DNA of 58,579 nt from an uncultured Clostridia bacterium (GCA_947626025.1 CANQQQ010000005.1:1-58579), one strand, 5' to 3'. Positions 8,936-28,149 are shown, counted from the first letter of the stretch. Notes: generated by a model not told the origin, from the sequence alone. Made by a program: numbers and translations.

Positions 8936-9406
8936 CTACCATTTATAATGTGCAAATGCTTTGTTTGCTTCTGCCATTTTATGCATATCTTCTTTCTTTT
9001 TGAAAGCTCCACCGTTGCCAGCAATTGCATCTAGTATTTCTGCTGCTAATTTTTCTGCCATTGTTTTTTCATGTCTTTTTCTTGCATATGTTACTAAATA
9101 TCTTAAACCTAATGTTTGTCTTCTTTCAGGTCTAATCTCTAGTGGAACTTGGTATGTTGCACCACCAACTCTTCTTGCTTTAACTTCAAGAACAGGCATT
9201 ACATTATCTAATGCTGCTTCAAATACTTCTAGTGGATTCTTTTGCTCTTTTTCTTTGATGATGTCAAATGCACCATAAACTATTTCTTGTGCTACAGCTT
9301 TTTTACCATCTAACATAACATTGTTGATTAATTTTGTAACAACTTTGCTATTGTACATTGGATCTGGTAACACGTCTCTTTTTGCTACATAACCTTTTCT
9401 TGGCAC
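8936..9406 (-). CDS. rpsG: 30S ribosomal protein S7
   Basis: Primary 16S rRNA-binding protein of the 30S head, 156 aa, the standard length. Conserved stretches are [16 protein letters not shown] at the start, [34 protein letters not shown] and the C-terminal FAHYKW. Translation starts at a GTG (9406), 9 bases after AGGAG. The 215-base gap from rpsL contains strong nested RNA hairpins that could control S7 translation. The last 80 bases of the gene are copied again downstream. Confidence 0.97.
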   Translation of the reverse strand: MPRKGYVAKRDVLPDPMYNSKVVTKLINNVMLDGKKAVAQEIVYGAFDIIKEKEQKNPLEVFEAALDNVMPVLEVKARRVGGATYQVPLEIRPERRQTLGLRYLVTYARKRHEKTMAEKLAAEILDAIAGNGGAFKKKEDMHKMAEANKAFAHYKW

Positions 9407-9436
9407 TATTCTTCACTCCTTTTCATAAATTTTATG

Positions 9437-9604
9437 TGATATCCATAATATTCGATTAAAATTTTCCCCTCGCTTACACTTGGTTATTGAAAATTTTTAC
9501 AATGGGATATCAAAGTTACTCTGATAGGACTGTTTCCTATCCGTCAAGTGCAATAATCTATTATAAATTTAAGTACCTTAAATTAGTAATTTATTATTTG
9601 CACT
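9437..9604 (-). promoter_or_regulatory. Structured rpsL-rpsG intercistronic leader
   Basis: Several hairpins crowd this gap: TGATATCC (9437-9444) with 9505-9512, enclosing AAAATTTTC (9458-9466) with 9489-9497; GATAGGAC...CCTATC near 9522-9540; and AGTGCAATAAT (9547-9557) with 9593-9604. The nearest structure ends about 20 bases before the rpsG ribosome-binding site. In E. coli, S7 represses its own synthesis by binding the same intercistronic position. A comparable role here is inference. Confidence 0.5.
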
Positions 9605-9621
9605 AATTTTTAGTCCAACTA

Positions 9622-10038
9622 TTATGATTTCTTTGGACGCTTAGCTCCATATTTTGAACGAGCTTGCATTCTGTCTTTAACTCCGGCAGTATCAAGTGTT
9701 CCCCTTATGATATGGTATCTAACACCTGGTAAGTCTTTTACTCTTCCACCTCTAATTAATACAACACTATGCTCTTGTAAGTTGTGTCCAATTCCTGGAA
9801 TATATGAAGTTACTTCATATCCGTTAGATAATCTAACCCTAGCAACTTTTCTTAATGCAGAGTTTGGTTTCTTAGGTGTAACAGTTTTTACTACTGTACA
9901 TACTCCTCTTTTTTGTGGAGCACGGTTATTTGTTAAAGTCTTATTTCTAGAGTTATAACCATGTTGTAATGCTGGAGCTGTAGATTTAGTTTGACTTGTT
10001 TTTCTTCCTTTTCTTACTAATTGATTAATTGTTGGCAC
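9622..10038 (-). CDS. rpsL: 30S ribosomal protein S12
   Basis: Decoding-centre protein of 138 aa. [11 protein letters not shown] opens the protein, and the conserved loops [11 protein letters not shown] and the [22 protein letters not shown] segments are intact. The lysines of the KKPNS loop, which mutate in streptomycin resistance, are wild type. The insertion before PQKRGVC is the usual Bacillota form. It is the first gene of the str cluster here, expressed from a near-consensus promoter at 10119-10147. No rpoC or L7Ae-like gene precedes it; a divergent gene does. Confidence 0.97.
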   Translation of the reverse strand: MPTINQLVRKGRKTSQTKSTAPALQHGYNSRNKTLTNNRAPQKRGVCTVVKTVTPKKPNSALRKVARVRLSNGYEVTSYIPGIGHNLQEHSVVLIRGGRVKDLPGVRYHIIRGTLDTAGVKDRMQARSKYGAKRPKKS

Positions 10039-10118
10039 TTAAATTTCACCTCCTGTTTGTGATTATTTTATTTACCAATGAATTTAGTTATTTTTTCCAT
10101 TTGATAAATAGCTTTATT

Positions 10119-10147
10119 ATTATATTACTTTTCTTACGGAAAGTCAA
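10119..10147 (-). promoter_or_regulatory. Promoter of the str cluster
   Basis: TTGACT, a 17-base spacer and TATAAT on the minus strand, about 80 bases before the rpsL start. It is back-to-back with the plus-strand promoter at 10190. Confidence 0.8.
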
Positions 10148-10189
10148 CATTTTTGTATTATTTTTTACTCTAAATGTTGATTGCGTAAG

Positions 10190-10218
10190 TTGACATAAGT
10201 TCCATTTTATGGTATAAT
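10190..10218 (+). promoter_or_regulatory. Consensus promoter of the 10297 gene
   Basis: TTGACA, 17 bases, TATAAT, a perfect match. The transcript leader carries a short palindrome GTCTGTGTACAGAC just before the ribosome-binding site. Confidence 0.85.
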
Positions 10219-10296
10219 TAACATAGTATTGTAATAACAATATGCGTAACTAAAAACAAGCACCAGTCTGTGTACAGACAAATGGAGGTAAAAACT

Positions 10297-10728
10297 ATGT
10301 GTTTTAAATTTATGCAAAATAATGAAACGGTTAGTGAGCCAACTGTAGAGCTGTCTCCAGCAGGACGGAAATACTTAGATGAAGAAGTTGCCAGATTGAA
10401 GTCAGGTAATTTTGGGGTTGTTAGAAGTGTAAATCTCGATGAAATGCCTACTAAGACTGAAAAAGAATCAATTGATCTTGCAATAGGTTCTATTCGTGTT
10501 TTAATGGGTAGTAAATTAAATTCAGTTGTTGTTACGATTTTCTCTTCAAGCCACAGACCTAAAGTTCTCCACTATTACGGCGACTGTGCCTCTAATATTA
10601 TAGATAGACAGATATTCTATAAAACTATTAGAGCAACCGGTTATTCGATCCGGCCACCTAAAATTAAAGAAGGCACTAACCGAGGCACAGTATACGCATA
10701 CCGTATTTCAAGGAAAGGGCTCCAATAA
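10297..10728 (+). CDS. Unrecognised 143-aa protein
   Basis: I do not recognise a family. The start at 10297 follows GGAGG by 8 bases. The protein is soluble-looking and basic at the C-terminus, with no membrane segment. A central segment of beta-like pattern (LNSVVVTIFSSSHRPKVLHY) is followed by a basic C-terminal third (RATGYSIRPP...RGTVYAYRISRKG) that could contact nucleic acid; this is only a guess. It is the lone plus-strand gene among core genes and has its own perfect promoter and terminator. Codon use differs from its neighbours: it contains two in-frame CGG arginine codons plus CGA, which I saw in no other intact gene here. That suggests recent acquisition. Confidence 0.7.
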   Translation: MCFKFMQNNETVSEPTVELSPAGRKYLDEEVARLKSGNFGVVRSVNLDEMPTKTEKESIDLAIGSIRVLMGSKLNSVVVTIFSSSHRPKVLHYYGDCASNIIDRQIFYKTIRATGYSIRPPKIKEGTNRGTVYAYRISRKGLQ

Positions 10729-10746
10729 ATGGAGTCCTTTTTTATT
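10714..10746 (+). terminator. Terminator of the 10297 gene
   Basis: An 11-bp stem (10714-10724 with 10730-10740, one G:U pair, loop ATAAA) followed by T7. It overlaps the gene's stop codon and the end of the convergent protease gene, so it may serve both. Confidence 0.85.
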
Positions 10747-11866
10747 TCTTTGTTAATTTTGCTTTTATTTCAATTTCTTGTTTATTTCTTAACACTTTTA
10801 ATGTAACTTCGTCATTTACATTCTTGTTATATATATATCTTCTTAGATCATTTATTTTATTTAGTTTAATTCCATCTATTTCTTCTATAATGTCTCCAAC
10901 CTTAATACCCGCTGATTTTCCTGCACCGCCTGAAACTAAGTCTGTAACGTAAACACCATATTCAAAATCTAAAGAAGAATTTATATATTGAGTTGCTTGT
11001 TTATCATATACATATACTCCTAAACTTGCTTCTTCATATTCTCCTGTTTCTTCTAATTTTTGAATTATTGGTTTTATAATATTAATAGGAACCGCAAGCC
11101 CTATTCCTTCTGCCTCTGTTATTTTTATGGTTGTTATTCCTATTACATTTCCTTCTTCATCTATTAAAGGTCCTCCACTGTTACCTGCATTTACAGATGC
11201 ATCTGTTTGTATTAGTTCCTCCATATATGACTTTATATCTCCATCCTCATTTTCTATTTTTATAGTTCTATCTAACGCACTTATTATTCCATGAGTTACA
11301 GTTTTTTGAAATTCCGTTCCTAATGGGTTCCCTATAGCATAAACTTGCTCCCCTATTCTTAATGAATCCGAGTCTCCTAATTTTGCATAATTTGATTGGA
11401 GTGCTGGATTTATTTTTAAAATACTTAAATCTAAATTTTCATCAGTCCATACTACTTGTGCTGTATATTCCTCTCCATCTTGTACTGTTACATAACATTT
11501 AGATAATTTTTTACCACTAACATGATAATTCGTTATTACATATCCTTTATTTGAAATTATAATTCCTGTTCCCAAATTATATGTTTCTACTGCCTTTAAC
11601 GAGAAAAAATTAGCATCTACACTTTGCAATTTTGATATTCCCACAACAGCATTAGAAACTTCCTCTAGAGTATCATATATATCTTTTTCAGCCTCTTCTA
11701 CAGCTGTGGTGCTATCATTTTCTATAGGAACATTTTCAACATTAATATTCAAATACATGTCATATAAAGCTATACTTATTGTGGATATTATAAAAATTCC
11801 TATTAGTTTCATGAAAATTCTTAAAATCTTATGTTCTTTATGTACTGTTTCATAATATCTCCTCAT
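10742..11866 (-). CDS. HtrA/DegP-like membrane serine protease with PDZ
   Basis: Envelope quality-control protease of 374 aa. A short basic N-terminus precedes one membrane helix (about residues 17-38), so the protease domain faces outward. The trypsin-like triad is visible: H115 in VITNYHV, D146 in ENLDLSIL and S230 in AGNSGGP. A single PDZ domain follows (about 275-374, with YGVYVTDLVSGGAGKSAG and GDIIEEIDG). The ATG at 11866 is preferred because AAAAGG lies 8 bases upstream; a GTG at 11875 overlaps that site. A likely promoter (TTGATT, 18, TATAAT) lies at 11884-11913. It is convergent with the unknown gene and follows the adhesin array, so it could process these surface proteins, but that is speculation. 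Confidence 0.92.
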   Translation of the reverse strand: MRRYYETVHKEHKILRIFMKLIGIFIISTISIALYDMYLNINVENVPIENDSTTAVEEAEKDIYDTLEEVSNAVVGISKLQSVDANFFSLKAVETYNLGTGIIISNKGYVITNYHVSGKKLSKCYVTVQDGEEYTAQVVWTDENLDLSILKINPALQSNYAKLGDSDSLRIGEQVYAIGNPLGTEFQKTVTHGIISALDRTIKIENEDGDIKSYMEELIQTDASVNAGNSGGPLIDEEGNVIGITTIKITEAEGIGLAVPINIIKPIIQKLEETGEYEEASLGVYVYDKQATQYINSSLDFEYGVYVTDLVSGGAGKSAGIKVGDIIEEIDGIKLNKINDLRRYIYNKNVNDEVTLKVLRNKQEIEIKAKLTKK

Positions 11867-11883
11867 ATCTCTCACCTTTTAAA

Positions 11884-11913
11884 ATTATATCCAGTTTTTT
11901 TGCTTTTAATCAA
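11884..11913 (-). promoter_or_regulatory. Probable promoter of the HtrA-like gene
   Basis: TTGATT, an 18-base spacer and TATAAT, 18 bases before the chosen start codon. The leader is very short. Confidence 0.55.
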
Positions 11914-12006
11914 TTAAAATGAATTTTGAGTAAAGCGTTATTTTATTATCCTTTGTTCTTAGTAAAAATGAACAAATCTAAAAGGCAATAATAATTTTCC
12001 TATCAT

Positions 12007-12042
12007 TAAAATAGAGCATGCTTTTACGCATGCCCTATTTTT
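12007..12042 (-). terminator. Terminator of the 1510-aa adhesin
   Basis: GCATGC-TTTTAC-GCATGC with A/T-extended arms, directly after the stop codon. The same hairpin follows the other two adhesin genes (16876 and 28150). Confidence 0.8.
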
Positions 12043-15000
12043 TATTTATTTAGAAATTCGATATCATTTATATGTGGTCCTTTTTTACGTATGATGATTA
12101 TCATTAAACCTCCTATTATTATCATTGACATTATTATTGTTATTGTGATTATTGTACTTACTTGCCATCCTGTCTTTATGCTTACTATTATTGTTGCTTC
12201 TGATGAATCATCATCTTTGTTTGTATCATCATAATTTGCTGTGTTACTTCCTCCAATTAATTCTGCTTTGTTAGATATTGAGCCTAAGTTTCCTTCGTCA
12301 TTTATCCATTTTAGTGTTACTGCTAATTCCTTACTCTCTCCTACTCCTAATTCTACTTCTGCTTCTAATGTTCCATCTGCATTCTTTGTCCAATATGCTG
12401 GGGTTGTTACCATTTCAAATCCCTTTGGTACCCTTTCTAGTACTTTTACTTTTCCTGCTAGTTCTCCATCATTTGTTACTTTTATGTTATATCTTGCTAT
12501 TATTTCTGCTTTATTTACTTCTGCTGATTTTAACTCTACTTTTACTAGTTTATTGTCCTTTATATTTAACACTTGTCCATTTAATGTTACTCCTTCTAGA
12601 GTTTTCTCCATACTGAAGTTATAAATCATTTTTCTATAATAGTATATTACTGTAGTTTCTTCTTTTCCTATTTCTCCTTCTGTATTTTCTGTGTCTTTTA
12701 CATATACATAGTATGGTATTTCTTTTTTATCTGTTTCGTATTTTTCTCCTACTGCTCCTGTTATCTCATATGAATATGTTCCTTCTTCTGCTTCTCCTTG
12801 TATTTCTTCTTCTGTTTCAACATCTACATATTTTACTATTACTTTTCCTTCTACATTTATATCTGTATCTGCTCCTGTTGTTCCTACTTCTACTGTATCT
12901 GATGAGTCTAATTCTATTCTTCCTGTTACAGTGTTTGTCATTTTCTCTTTTGTTAAGTCTATGTCTTTGTATGCTAAACTTATTTCTTTTGTTATATTTA
13001 TTATATAACTTGCTCCTAATGTGTCTGTGTTAATTTGTCCTAGCTCTTCTGTCCATGTTATTGTTTTTGCTTGTTCATCATATACCCCACCATCTAATAT
13101 TGAGTTTTCTTTATCTATTGCAAATGGTAGTGTATCTACTATCGTTACTCTTCCCCCTCCTATGTAGTTTGATAGTTCTGATCTAAAGTTTATTGTATAA
13201 TTTGCTTTTTCTTCTGTACTTGTTATCTCACTAGGTCCTTCTTTTGTTATTGTCGTGTTATTAAAGCTTCCTTGGTTTGTATTATTATATGTGTTTGTTA
13301 CTGTGTATGTATAATTTGTTACTTCTTCTGTCTGTGTCTCTTCGTTTGTTATTACTGCATCATTATAATGTTGTAAATCTCCTGCTACTGTTTCACTTTC
13401 TGTTACTATATATGTTATCTTTTCTCCATCTGCATTGTATTTATTAATTCCTTTTTCTTCATATGTCCAATTGTTTTGTGCGTTTAATACTTGTGTTGTT
13501 ACTTGATTATTTGGCATTACTCTTATTTGTATTGTTACACTTTCTGGTCTCTTTCCATTTATGTTTCCATTATCGTCCCATACTTTTACCACTTTGAAGT
13601 TTGCTTTATATTCTTGTTTTACTATTACATTACTTTCTGCTTCTCCACTTTCAAATTCTTCATCTTTTTTATCTTCTACATGTCCATCTGGATAATATGT
13701 TATTGTTTCTCCTTTAACTCTATTTACTAAGTTTTGTGCTACATCTTGGTCTTTATATACTAATGTTATGTCTTTTATTATTTCTTCTACATAATCTCCA
13801 TCTTCAAATGTATCTACCATTACATCCTTTGTCCATGTTATTGTTCTACTATTTTCGTCATAGTCTCCTTCTTCTATATTTGATTTTGTTAAATCTATCT
13901 TTGCTGGTAATGTATCTACTATTTTTATTGTTACTTTTCCTATATAATTTGTTACTCTTGTATTATATGTTATTCTATATGAAACTCCTTGATCTTCTTT
14001 TGTTAATACTACTTCTCCTGCTTCATTTGTTGCTGATGTTACTTCTTTTCTTATATTATCTACTATACTTGGTGTTAATAATTTATAATAATAACTTACT
14101 TCTATTGGTGTTGTTGCATATGTTCCTGTGCATCCTGTTGGATTCTCGTTTATACATTCATAGTTCTTTGGTACTCCACTTGATACACTTGTTGTATAGT
14201 TTTGTCCATATACTCCCTCTTTTATTTCATCTGCTACTAATTGTGTCTTTGTATATTTATCTTGTTCTTGTTCTGCTTCTTCATCATATATATAATGATG
14301 TACTATTACATAGCTTCCTTCTGTATTCCTTCTATAATAGTAATTTACTTCCAATGATCCATCTGCTAATATTTGTTCTGTTTTTGGTGTAGGTGATATA
14401 AATCCTACATAATCTTTTACAGGTGGTGTTACCATTTCTCCTGTAGTTCCTGTTTTATTTTCTGTATCCGCTAATTCATAGTTTTGATCATTTTCTATAT
14501 TTGCATTTCCATCTAATTTTTGCTTCCAGTGTTTTACTACATATTTTGTATCTGTTCCTGCTTCCCATTTTGCATAGAATGTTAATGTTAATTCTTCCAT
14601 ATCTTCTGTAATTGCTTCTCTTATATTTGTTACTGCATTTCCTTCTAAGCTTAAATCCTTATACCATCCTGCAAATGTGTAACCTGCTCTTGTTGGTGTT
14701 GGTAAATCACCTTCATCTTCTTCACTATATATATAGCTTGTTATTGCATCATCTTCATTTTCTCCATCATTTAATTCATAGTTTATTGTATATGTATTTG
14801 CTTCCCATTTTGCATAAAATCTTAGTGTTAATCCTTCAGTGTCTTGTTTAATCTCTTCTGCTGTTATACTTTCTACTGGACCATCTGCAAATGCATTATC
14901 TCTATACCATCCTTTAAATGTATATCCTAATTTCTTTAATGTTGGTAACTCTATTTGCGTATCGTATGTATAGCTTGTTACATCATTTCCTGATTTAATT

Positions 15001-16574
15001 GTTCCTCCATTTTCTTCTAATTCTACTGTATATTGTTTTGGTGTCCATTTTGCATAAAAATCTTTATCTCCTGTGTCTGTAGCTTTTATCTCTGTTACTA
15101 TCTCTCCTGTAAAGCTTCCATTGTTGTACCATCCGTCAAATCTATACCCTTTTCTTGTTGGTGTTGGTAATGTTACTGGTGTACCTGGTGTGTATTCTTT
15201 TATATCTTGTCCTGCTTGAAGCACACCATTATTTAAATGTAATTCTACATTTGCTTTTGCATCTTCCCATTGGGCATATAATGTTAAATCAGCATCCTCT
15301 GAATAACTATCTCCTACATTATATGGATCTCCATTTCCACCACTTCTGGTATTCCAATTAGCAAAAACTTTACCACTAGGAGCAGTAAAACTACTAGCTA
15401 ATATCTTAACATCATCTACTGTCACTAACTTTATTTGGTCATTCATTGTTCCTGTACCACCATTAGAATCATATTCTATCTTATATCCTGCTACTAAATG
15501 AACTGACCCACTATAAGTGCCTGGTGCAATTATACCACCATCACATAATTTCATATCTGCTACATTATAATACTTGTTTCGATATGGCAAATATACGTTT
15601 TTTGCTGTTGGATATTTCTTTGGTGTGTAAATTTCTTTTGCATTCTCACAACCTTTCATAAAAGTAGTTACATTAGAAGAATCTGTTATTTTTGATACAT
15701 CAAAATTCCTAATATCTAAAACTTCTACAGAAGTACAGTTATAAAACATATCTAGTACATCTGTTAAACTATTTGTCTCAAAATTACGTAAATCTAAATT
15801 TGTTAATGCCTGGCAATCAGTAAACATTCGATTCATACTTGTGACACGACTTGTATCAAATTTACTTAAATCTATGTTTGTTAGTGACCTACAATTATAA
15901 AACATTGATGCCATCGATGTTACATTATTTGTCCTAAAACTACTTATATTTAAACTTGTTAATGAACTACATCCTTCAAACATACATTCCATACCCGTTA
16001 CATGACTTGTATCAAAACTACTTAAATCTAAATTTGTTAATGAACTACATCCATAAAACATCTGTGCCATGTTCGTTATTTTACTTGTATCAAGATTAGA
16101 AATATTCTTGATTTCAGTTAGATTAGACATTTGCCATAAAAAGCCATAGCCTCCACTACCTCCTCCAGAAATATATTCATTACATCCATATACTTTATTT
16201 GAAAAATTAATTGTTTTTATATTAGTTTTTCCTATGGAATCAACCATAACTTTATGCCAAGTTAAAGGTTCTATTTCTCCTATTCCTTCAGTACTCCTAA
16301 CGGTTACTTCTCCTGTATCACTATTAAAACTCGCTTCTACATTTGTTCCTACACTATATGTGGTTGTTTCTGTATCTGCTAGTATTTCTTCATTTAAATC
16401 TTTTTTGCCTATTAGCACATCTTCTCCTCTTATTGCTAATATTCCTAATACTATAACTGCTATCATTAATAATACAGTCATCATAATTGTTGAAGTTTGT
16501 AATATTTTTAGTTTTCTAAGGCGACTGCATTTTACTTTAAAGATTTTACTGTTTTTAATATTTGGTGATTTCAT
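12042..16574 (-). CDS. BspA/InlB-repeat surface adhesin (1510 aa)
   Basis: A large cell-surface protein, probably for adhesion. A basic N-terminus and membrane helix (about residues 29-48) are followed by six DUF285/BspA-type repeats of roughly 24 aa (about 150-310, MFxxCxxLxxLDLSxFxTSxVT pattern). Four InlB B-type (Listeria-Bacteroides) repeats come next (about 365-690, each ending in AxW). Then come MucBP-like units with YYYR ends, two repeats of the VDTLP...ITW type, a Cna-B-like domain (KVVKVWDDN), another MucBP unit, and a conserved tail with a C-terminal helix and basic end. There is no LPXTG sorting motif, so anchoring is by membrane helices. GGGGG lies 7 bases before the ATG, and a good promoter is present. 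This is the shortest adhesin of the array and has no CA tract. Confidence 0.9.
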   Translation of the reverse strand: MKSPNIKNSKIFKVKCSRLRKLKILQTSTIMMTVLLMIAVIVLGILAIRGEDVLIGKKDLNEEILADTETTTYSVGTNVEASFNSDTGEVTVRSTEGIGEIEPLTWHKVMVDSIGKTNIKTINFSNKVYGCNEYISGGGSGGYGFLWQMSNLTEIKNISNLDTSKITNMAQMFYGCSSLTNLDLSSFDTSHVTGMECMFEGCSSLTSLNISSFRTNNVTSMASMFYNCRSLTNIDLSKFDTSRVTSMNRMFTDCQALTNLDLRNFETNSLTDVLDMFYNCTSVEVLDIRNFDVSKITDSSNVTTFMKGCENAKEIYTPKKYPTAKNVYLPYRNKYYNVADMKLCDGGIIAPGTYSGSVHLVAGYKIEYDSNGGTGTMNDQIKLVTVDDVKILASSFTAPSGKVFANWNTRSGGNGDPYNVGDSYSEDADLTLYAQWEDAKANVELHLNNGVLQAGQDIKEYTPGTPVTLPTPTRKGYRFDGWYNNGSFTGEIVTEIKATDTGDKDFYAKWTPKQYTVELEENGGTIKSGNDVTSYTYDTQIELPTLKKLGYTFKGWYRDNAFADGPVESITAEEIKQDTEGLTLRFYAKWEANTYTINYELNDGENEDDAITSYIYSEEDEGDLPTPTRAGYTFAGWYKDLSLEGNAVTNIREAITEDMEELTLTFYAKWEAGTDTKYVVKHWKQKLDGNANIENDQNYELADTENKTGTTGEMVTPPVKDYVGFISPTPKTEQILADGSLEVNYYYRRNTEGSYVIVHHYIYDEEAEQEQDKYTKTQLVADEIKEGVYGQNYTTSVSSGVPKNYECINENPTGCTGTYATTPIEVSYYYKLLTPSIVDNIRKEVTSATNEAGEVVLTKEDQGVSYRITYNTRVTNYIGKVTIKIVDTLPAKIDLTKSNIEEGDYDENSRTITWTKDVMVDTFEDGDYVEEIIKDITLVYKDQDVAQNLVNRVKGETITYYPDGHVEDKKDEEFESGEAESNVIVKQEYKANFKVVKVWDDNGNINGKRPESVTIQIRVMPNNQVTTQVLNAQNNWTYEEKGINKYNADGEKITYIVTESETVAGDLQHYNDAVITNEETQTEEVTNYTYTVTNTYNNTNQGSFNNTTITKEGPSEITSTEEKANYTINFRSELSNYIGGGRVTIVDTLPFAIDKENSILDGGVYDEQAKTITWTEELGQINTDTLGASYIINITKEISLAYKDIDLTKEKMTNTVTGRIELDSSDTVEVGTTGADTDINVEGKVIVKYVDVETEEEIQGEAEEGTYSYEITGAVGEKYETDKKEIPYYVYVKDTENTEGEIGKEETTVIYYYRKMIYNFSMEKTLEGVTLNGQVLNIKDNKLVKVELKSAEVNKAEIIARYNIKVTNDGELAGKVKVLERVPKGFEMVTTPAYWTKNADGTLEAEVELGVGESKELAVTLKWINDEGNLGSISNKAELIGGSNTANYDDTNKDDDSSEATIIVSIKTGWQVSTIITITIIMSMIIIGGLMIIIIRKKGPHINDIEFLNK

Positions 16575-16615
16575 AGTATTACCCCCTATTTAATTTCATC
16601 TTACTTTCTTTTCTT

Positions 16616-16644
16616 ATTATAATAAGTACAAATTTCAATGTAAA
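16616..16644 (-). promoter_or_regulatory. Promoter of the 1510-aa adhesin
   Basis: TTTACA, 17 bases, TATAAT. The same hexamers and spacing occur before the other two complete adhesin genes. Confidence 0.8.
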
Positions 16645-16665
16645 TGGATTAATTATCCTAAAAAT

Positions 16666-16702
16666 AAAGGCTTTCACGTTCTTGTTACGGAAAGCCTTTT
16701 TC
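16666..16702. terminator. Hairpin upstream of adhesin promoter, copy 1
   Basis: AAAGGCTTTC (16666-16675) pairs with GAAAGCCTTT (16690-16699), with T-runs on both strands. Near-identical hairpins plus about 80 bases of flank lie upstream of the other adhesin promoters (27437 and 36834). It probably insulates each adhesin unit. Confidence 0.65.
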
Positions 16703-16788
16703 TATATTTTATTTTTTTATTATTAAATTTCTGTTACTTTTTTGTCATATTTTGTCGTTTTATCTAGGGAAATGCGAGTTTCTCTTTT

Positions 16789-16850
16789 TGCGGGCGGCCA
16801 ATGGCCGGCCCCTACACCGTAGAATTTCCGAGCACTGCTCGTACATACGA
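16789..16850. repeat. G+C-rich palindromic repeat, copy 1
   Basis: GCGGGCGGCCAATGGCCGGC followed by CCCTACACCGTAGAATTTCC and GAGCACTGCTCG. It is far richer in G+C than its surroundings. Related copies lie at 28064-28130 and 36570-36730, always between adhesin genes. This, the promoter and two hairpins are all that the 16575-16904 gap holds. Confidence 0.8.
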
Positions 16851-16875
16851 TTGATTTCTAATCCTATTAAATAAA

Positions 16876-16904
16876 CCCGGGCATGCTTTTGCATGCCCTA
16901 TTTT

Positions 16905-16905
<1 letters not shown>
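16876..16905 (-). terminator. Terminator of the 3.4-kaa adhesin
   Basis: GGGCATGC-TTTT-GCATGCCC (8 bp) directly after the stop. It is the same family as the hairpins at 12007 and 28150. Confidence 0.8.
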
Positions 16906-27217
<10,312 letters not shown>

Positions 27218-27391
27218 AAATTTTCCCTCCGTTATTAAAAATATTTTTATGTTAATTCTTAGAAAATTTTCGGACAAGCAATGTATTTTGTTTTATATTC
27301 TTTTCCTCGCTCTGACCGCCCCTACATTCTTCATCCATATCTTTTCCCTTTGTTTAAAATATTTTTAATATAATTATAATTCTTTGTTCTA

Positions 27392-27420
27392 ATTATAATG
27401 ATTAGTAAATTCAGTGTAAA
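27392..27420 (-). promoter_or_regulatory. Promoter of the giant adhesin
   Basis: TTTACA, 17 bases, TATAAT on the minus strand. The leader to the ATG at 27217 is about 170 bases and contains part of the interspersed repeat (CTGACCGCCCCTAC at 27309). Confidence 0.75.
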
Positions 27421-27436
27421 TGGCTAAATTTGCATG

Positions 27437-27478
27437 AAAAAAAGCTTTCACGTTTTTTTATTACGGAAAGCCTTTTTC
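27437..27478. terminator. Hairpin upstream of adhesin promoter, copy 2
   Basis: AAAGCTTTC...GAAAGCCTTTTT, the counterpart of 16666-16702. On the minus strand it lies after the MNT gene and would end its transcript. Confidence 0.6.
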
Positions 27479-27572
27479 TATATTTTATTTTTTTATTATT
27501 AAATTTCTGTTACTTTTATGTTATATTTTGTCACTTCTTCTAGGGAAATGCGAATAAATAGGCATTGCTTTT

Positions 27573-27917
27573 TTAACCATTTAGCAATACCCCTTCCTTT
27601 TGTACATTCATATAAAATGGTACAGTGTCTAACCAATAATTATAATCATTTATATTTTTTATCAATGCTGAGATTATAATATCATTTTCTAATCCAACAT
27701 CATAAGCAAAATCCCATATTTGTGTTCTTATATCTACAATTTCATCTTCTGTTAAATCTGTTAATATAATAATATCTAAATCTGAATTTTCTTTATAATC
27801 TCCTCTAGCATACGAACCGTAAAGTATAACTTTTTTTAATTTATCTTTTAATATATTGTTTATTCCTTTTATAAACTCATTTATGGCTTTTTGGATATTC
27901 TTTGGAACTTTAGGCAT
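27573..27917 (-). CDS. MNT-type nucleotidyltransferase domain protein, orphan
   Basis: A 114-aa minimal nucleotidyltransferase. GSYARGDYKENSDLDI carries the G-S motif and the two catalytic aspartates, with a third acidic site in ENDII. Proteins of this size are usually the antitoxin half of HEPN/MNT modules and AMPylate their partner. No HEPN gene is next to it; both neighbours are giant adhesins. The ATG at 27917 is chosen because AGAGG lies 11 bases upstream; a GTG at 27929 overlaps that site. It has its own promoter. It is distinct from the MntA at the right edge. It could be a solitary remnant, or it could modify another target. Confidence 0.82.
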   Translation of the reverse strand: MPKVPKNIQKAINEFIKGINNILKDKLKKVILYGSYARGDYKENSDLDIIILTDLTEDEIVDIRTQIWDFAYDVGLENDIIISALIKNINDYNYWLDTVPFYMNVQKEGVLLNG

Positions 27918-27958
27918 AGTTATTGTCACCTCTATTATTCATATTTATATACATAATT

Positions 27959-27987
27959 AGTATATCATTTATTTACTTTTATTACAA
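27959..27987 (-). promoter_or_regulatory. Promoter of the orphan MNT gene
   Basis: TTGTAA, 17 bases, TATACT, about 42 bases before the start codon. Confidence 0.6.
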
Positions 27988-28063
27988 CATTTTTGTAAAA
28001 ATTTGGTTAGTCAACTGCTTTAAGAAAATTTTCGAAGAATTTTTGGCAATCTAGTTTTTCTTT

Positions 28064-28130
28064 TGCGGGCGGCCAATGGCCGACCCCTACACCGTAGAAT
28101 TTCCGAGCACTGCTCGTACATATGATTGAT
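28064..28130. repeat. G+C-rich palindromic repeat, copy 2
   Basis: Same element as 16789-16850 with one or two substitutions (GGCCGACCCC instead of GGCCGGCCCC). It marks the left end of the 5.9-kb direct repeat, copy B. Confidence 0.8.
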
Positions 28131-28149
28131 TTCTAATCCTATTAAATAA

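Noticed and set aside
12278-14392. Many Leu-rich plus-strand frames opposite the adhesins (also 17078-25700 and 28331-34500)
   Set aside because: They are low-complexity shadows of the Thr/Glu/Lys/Tyr-rich adhesin codons, with no translation signals.
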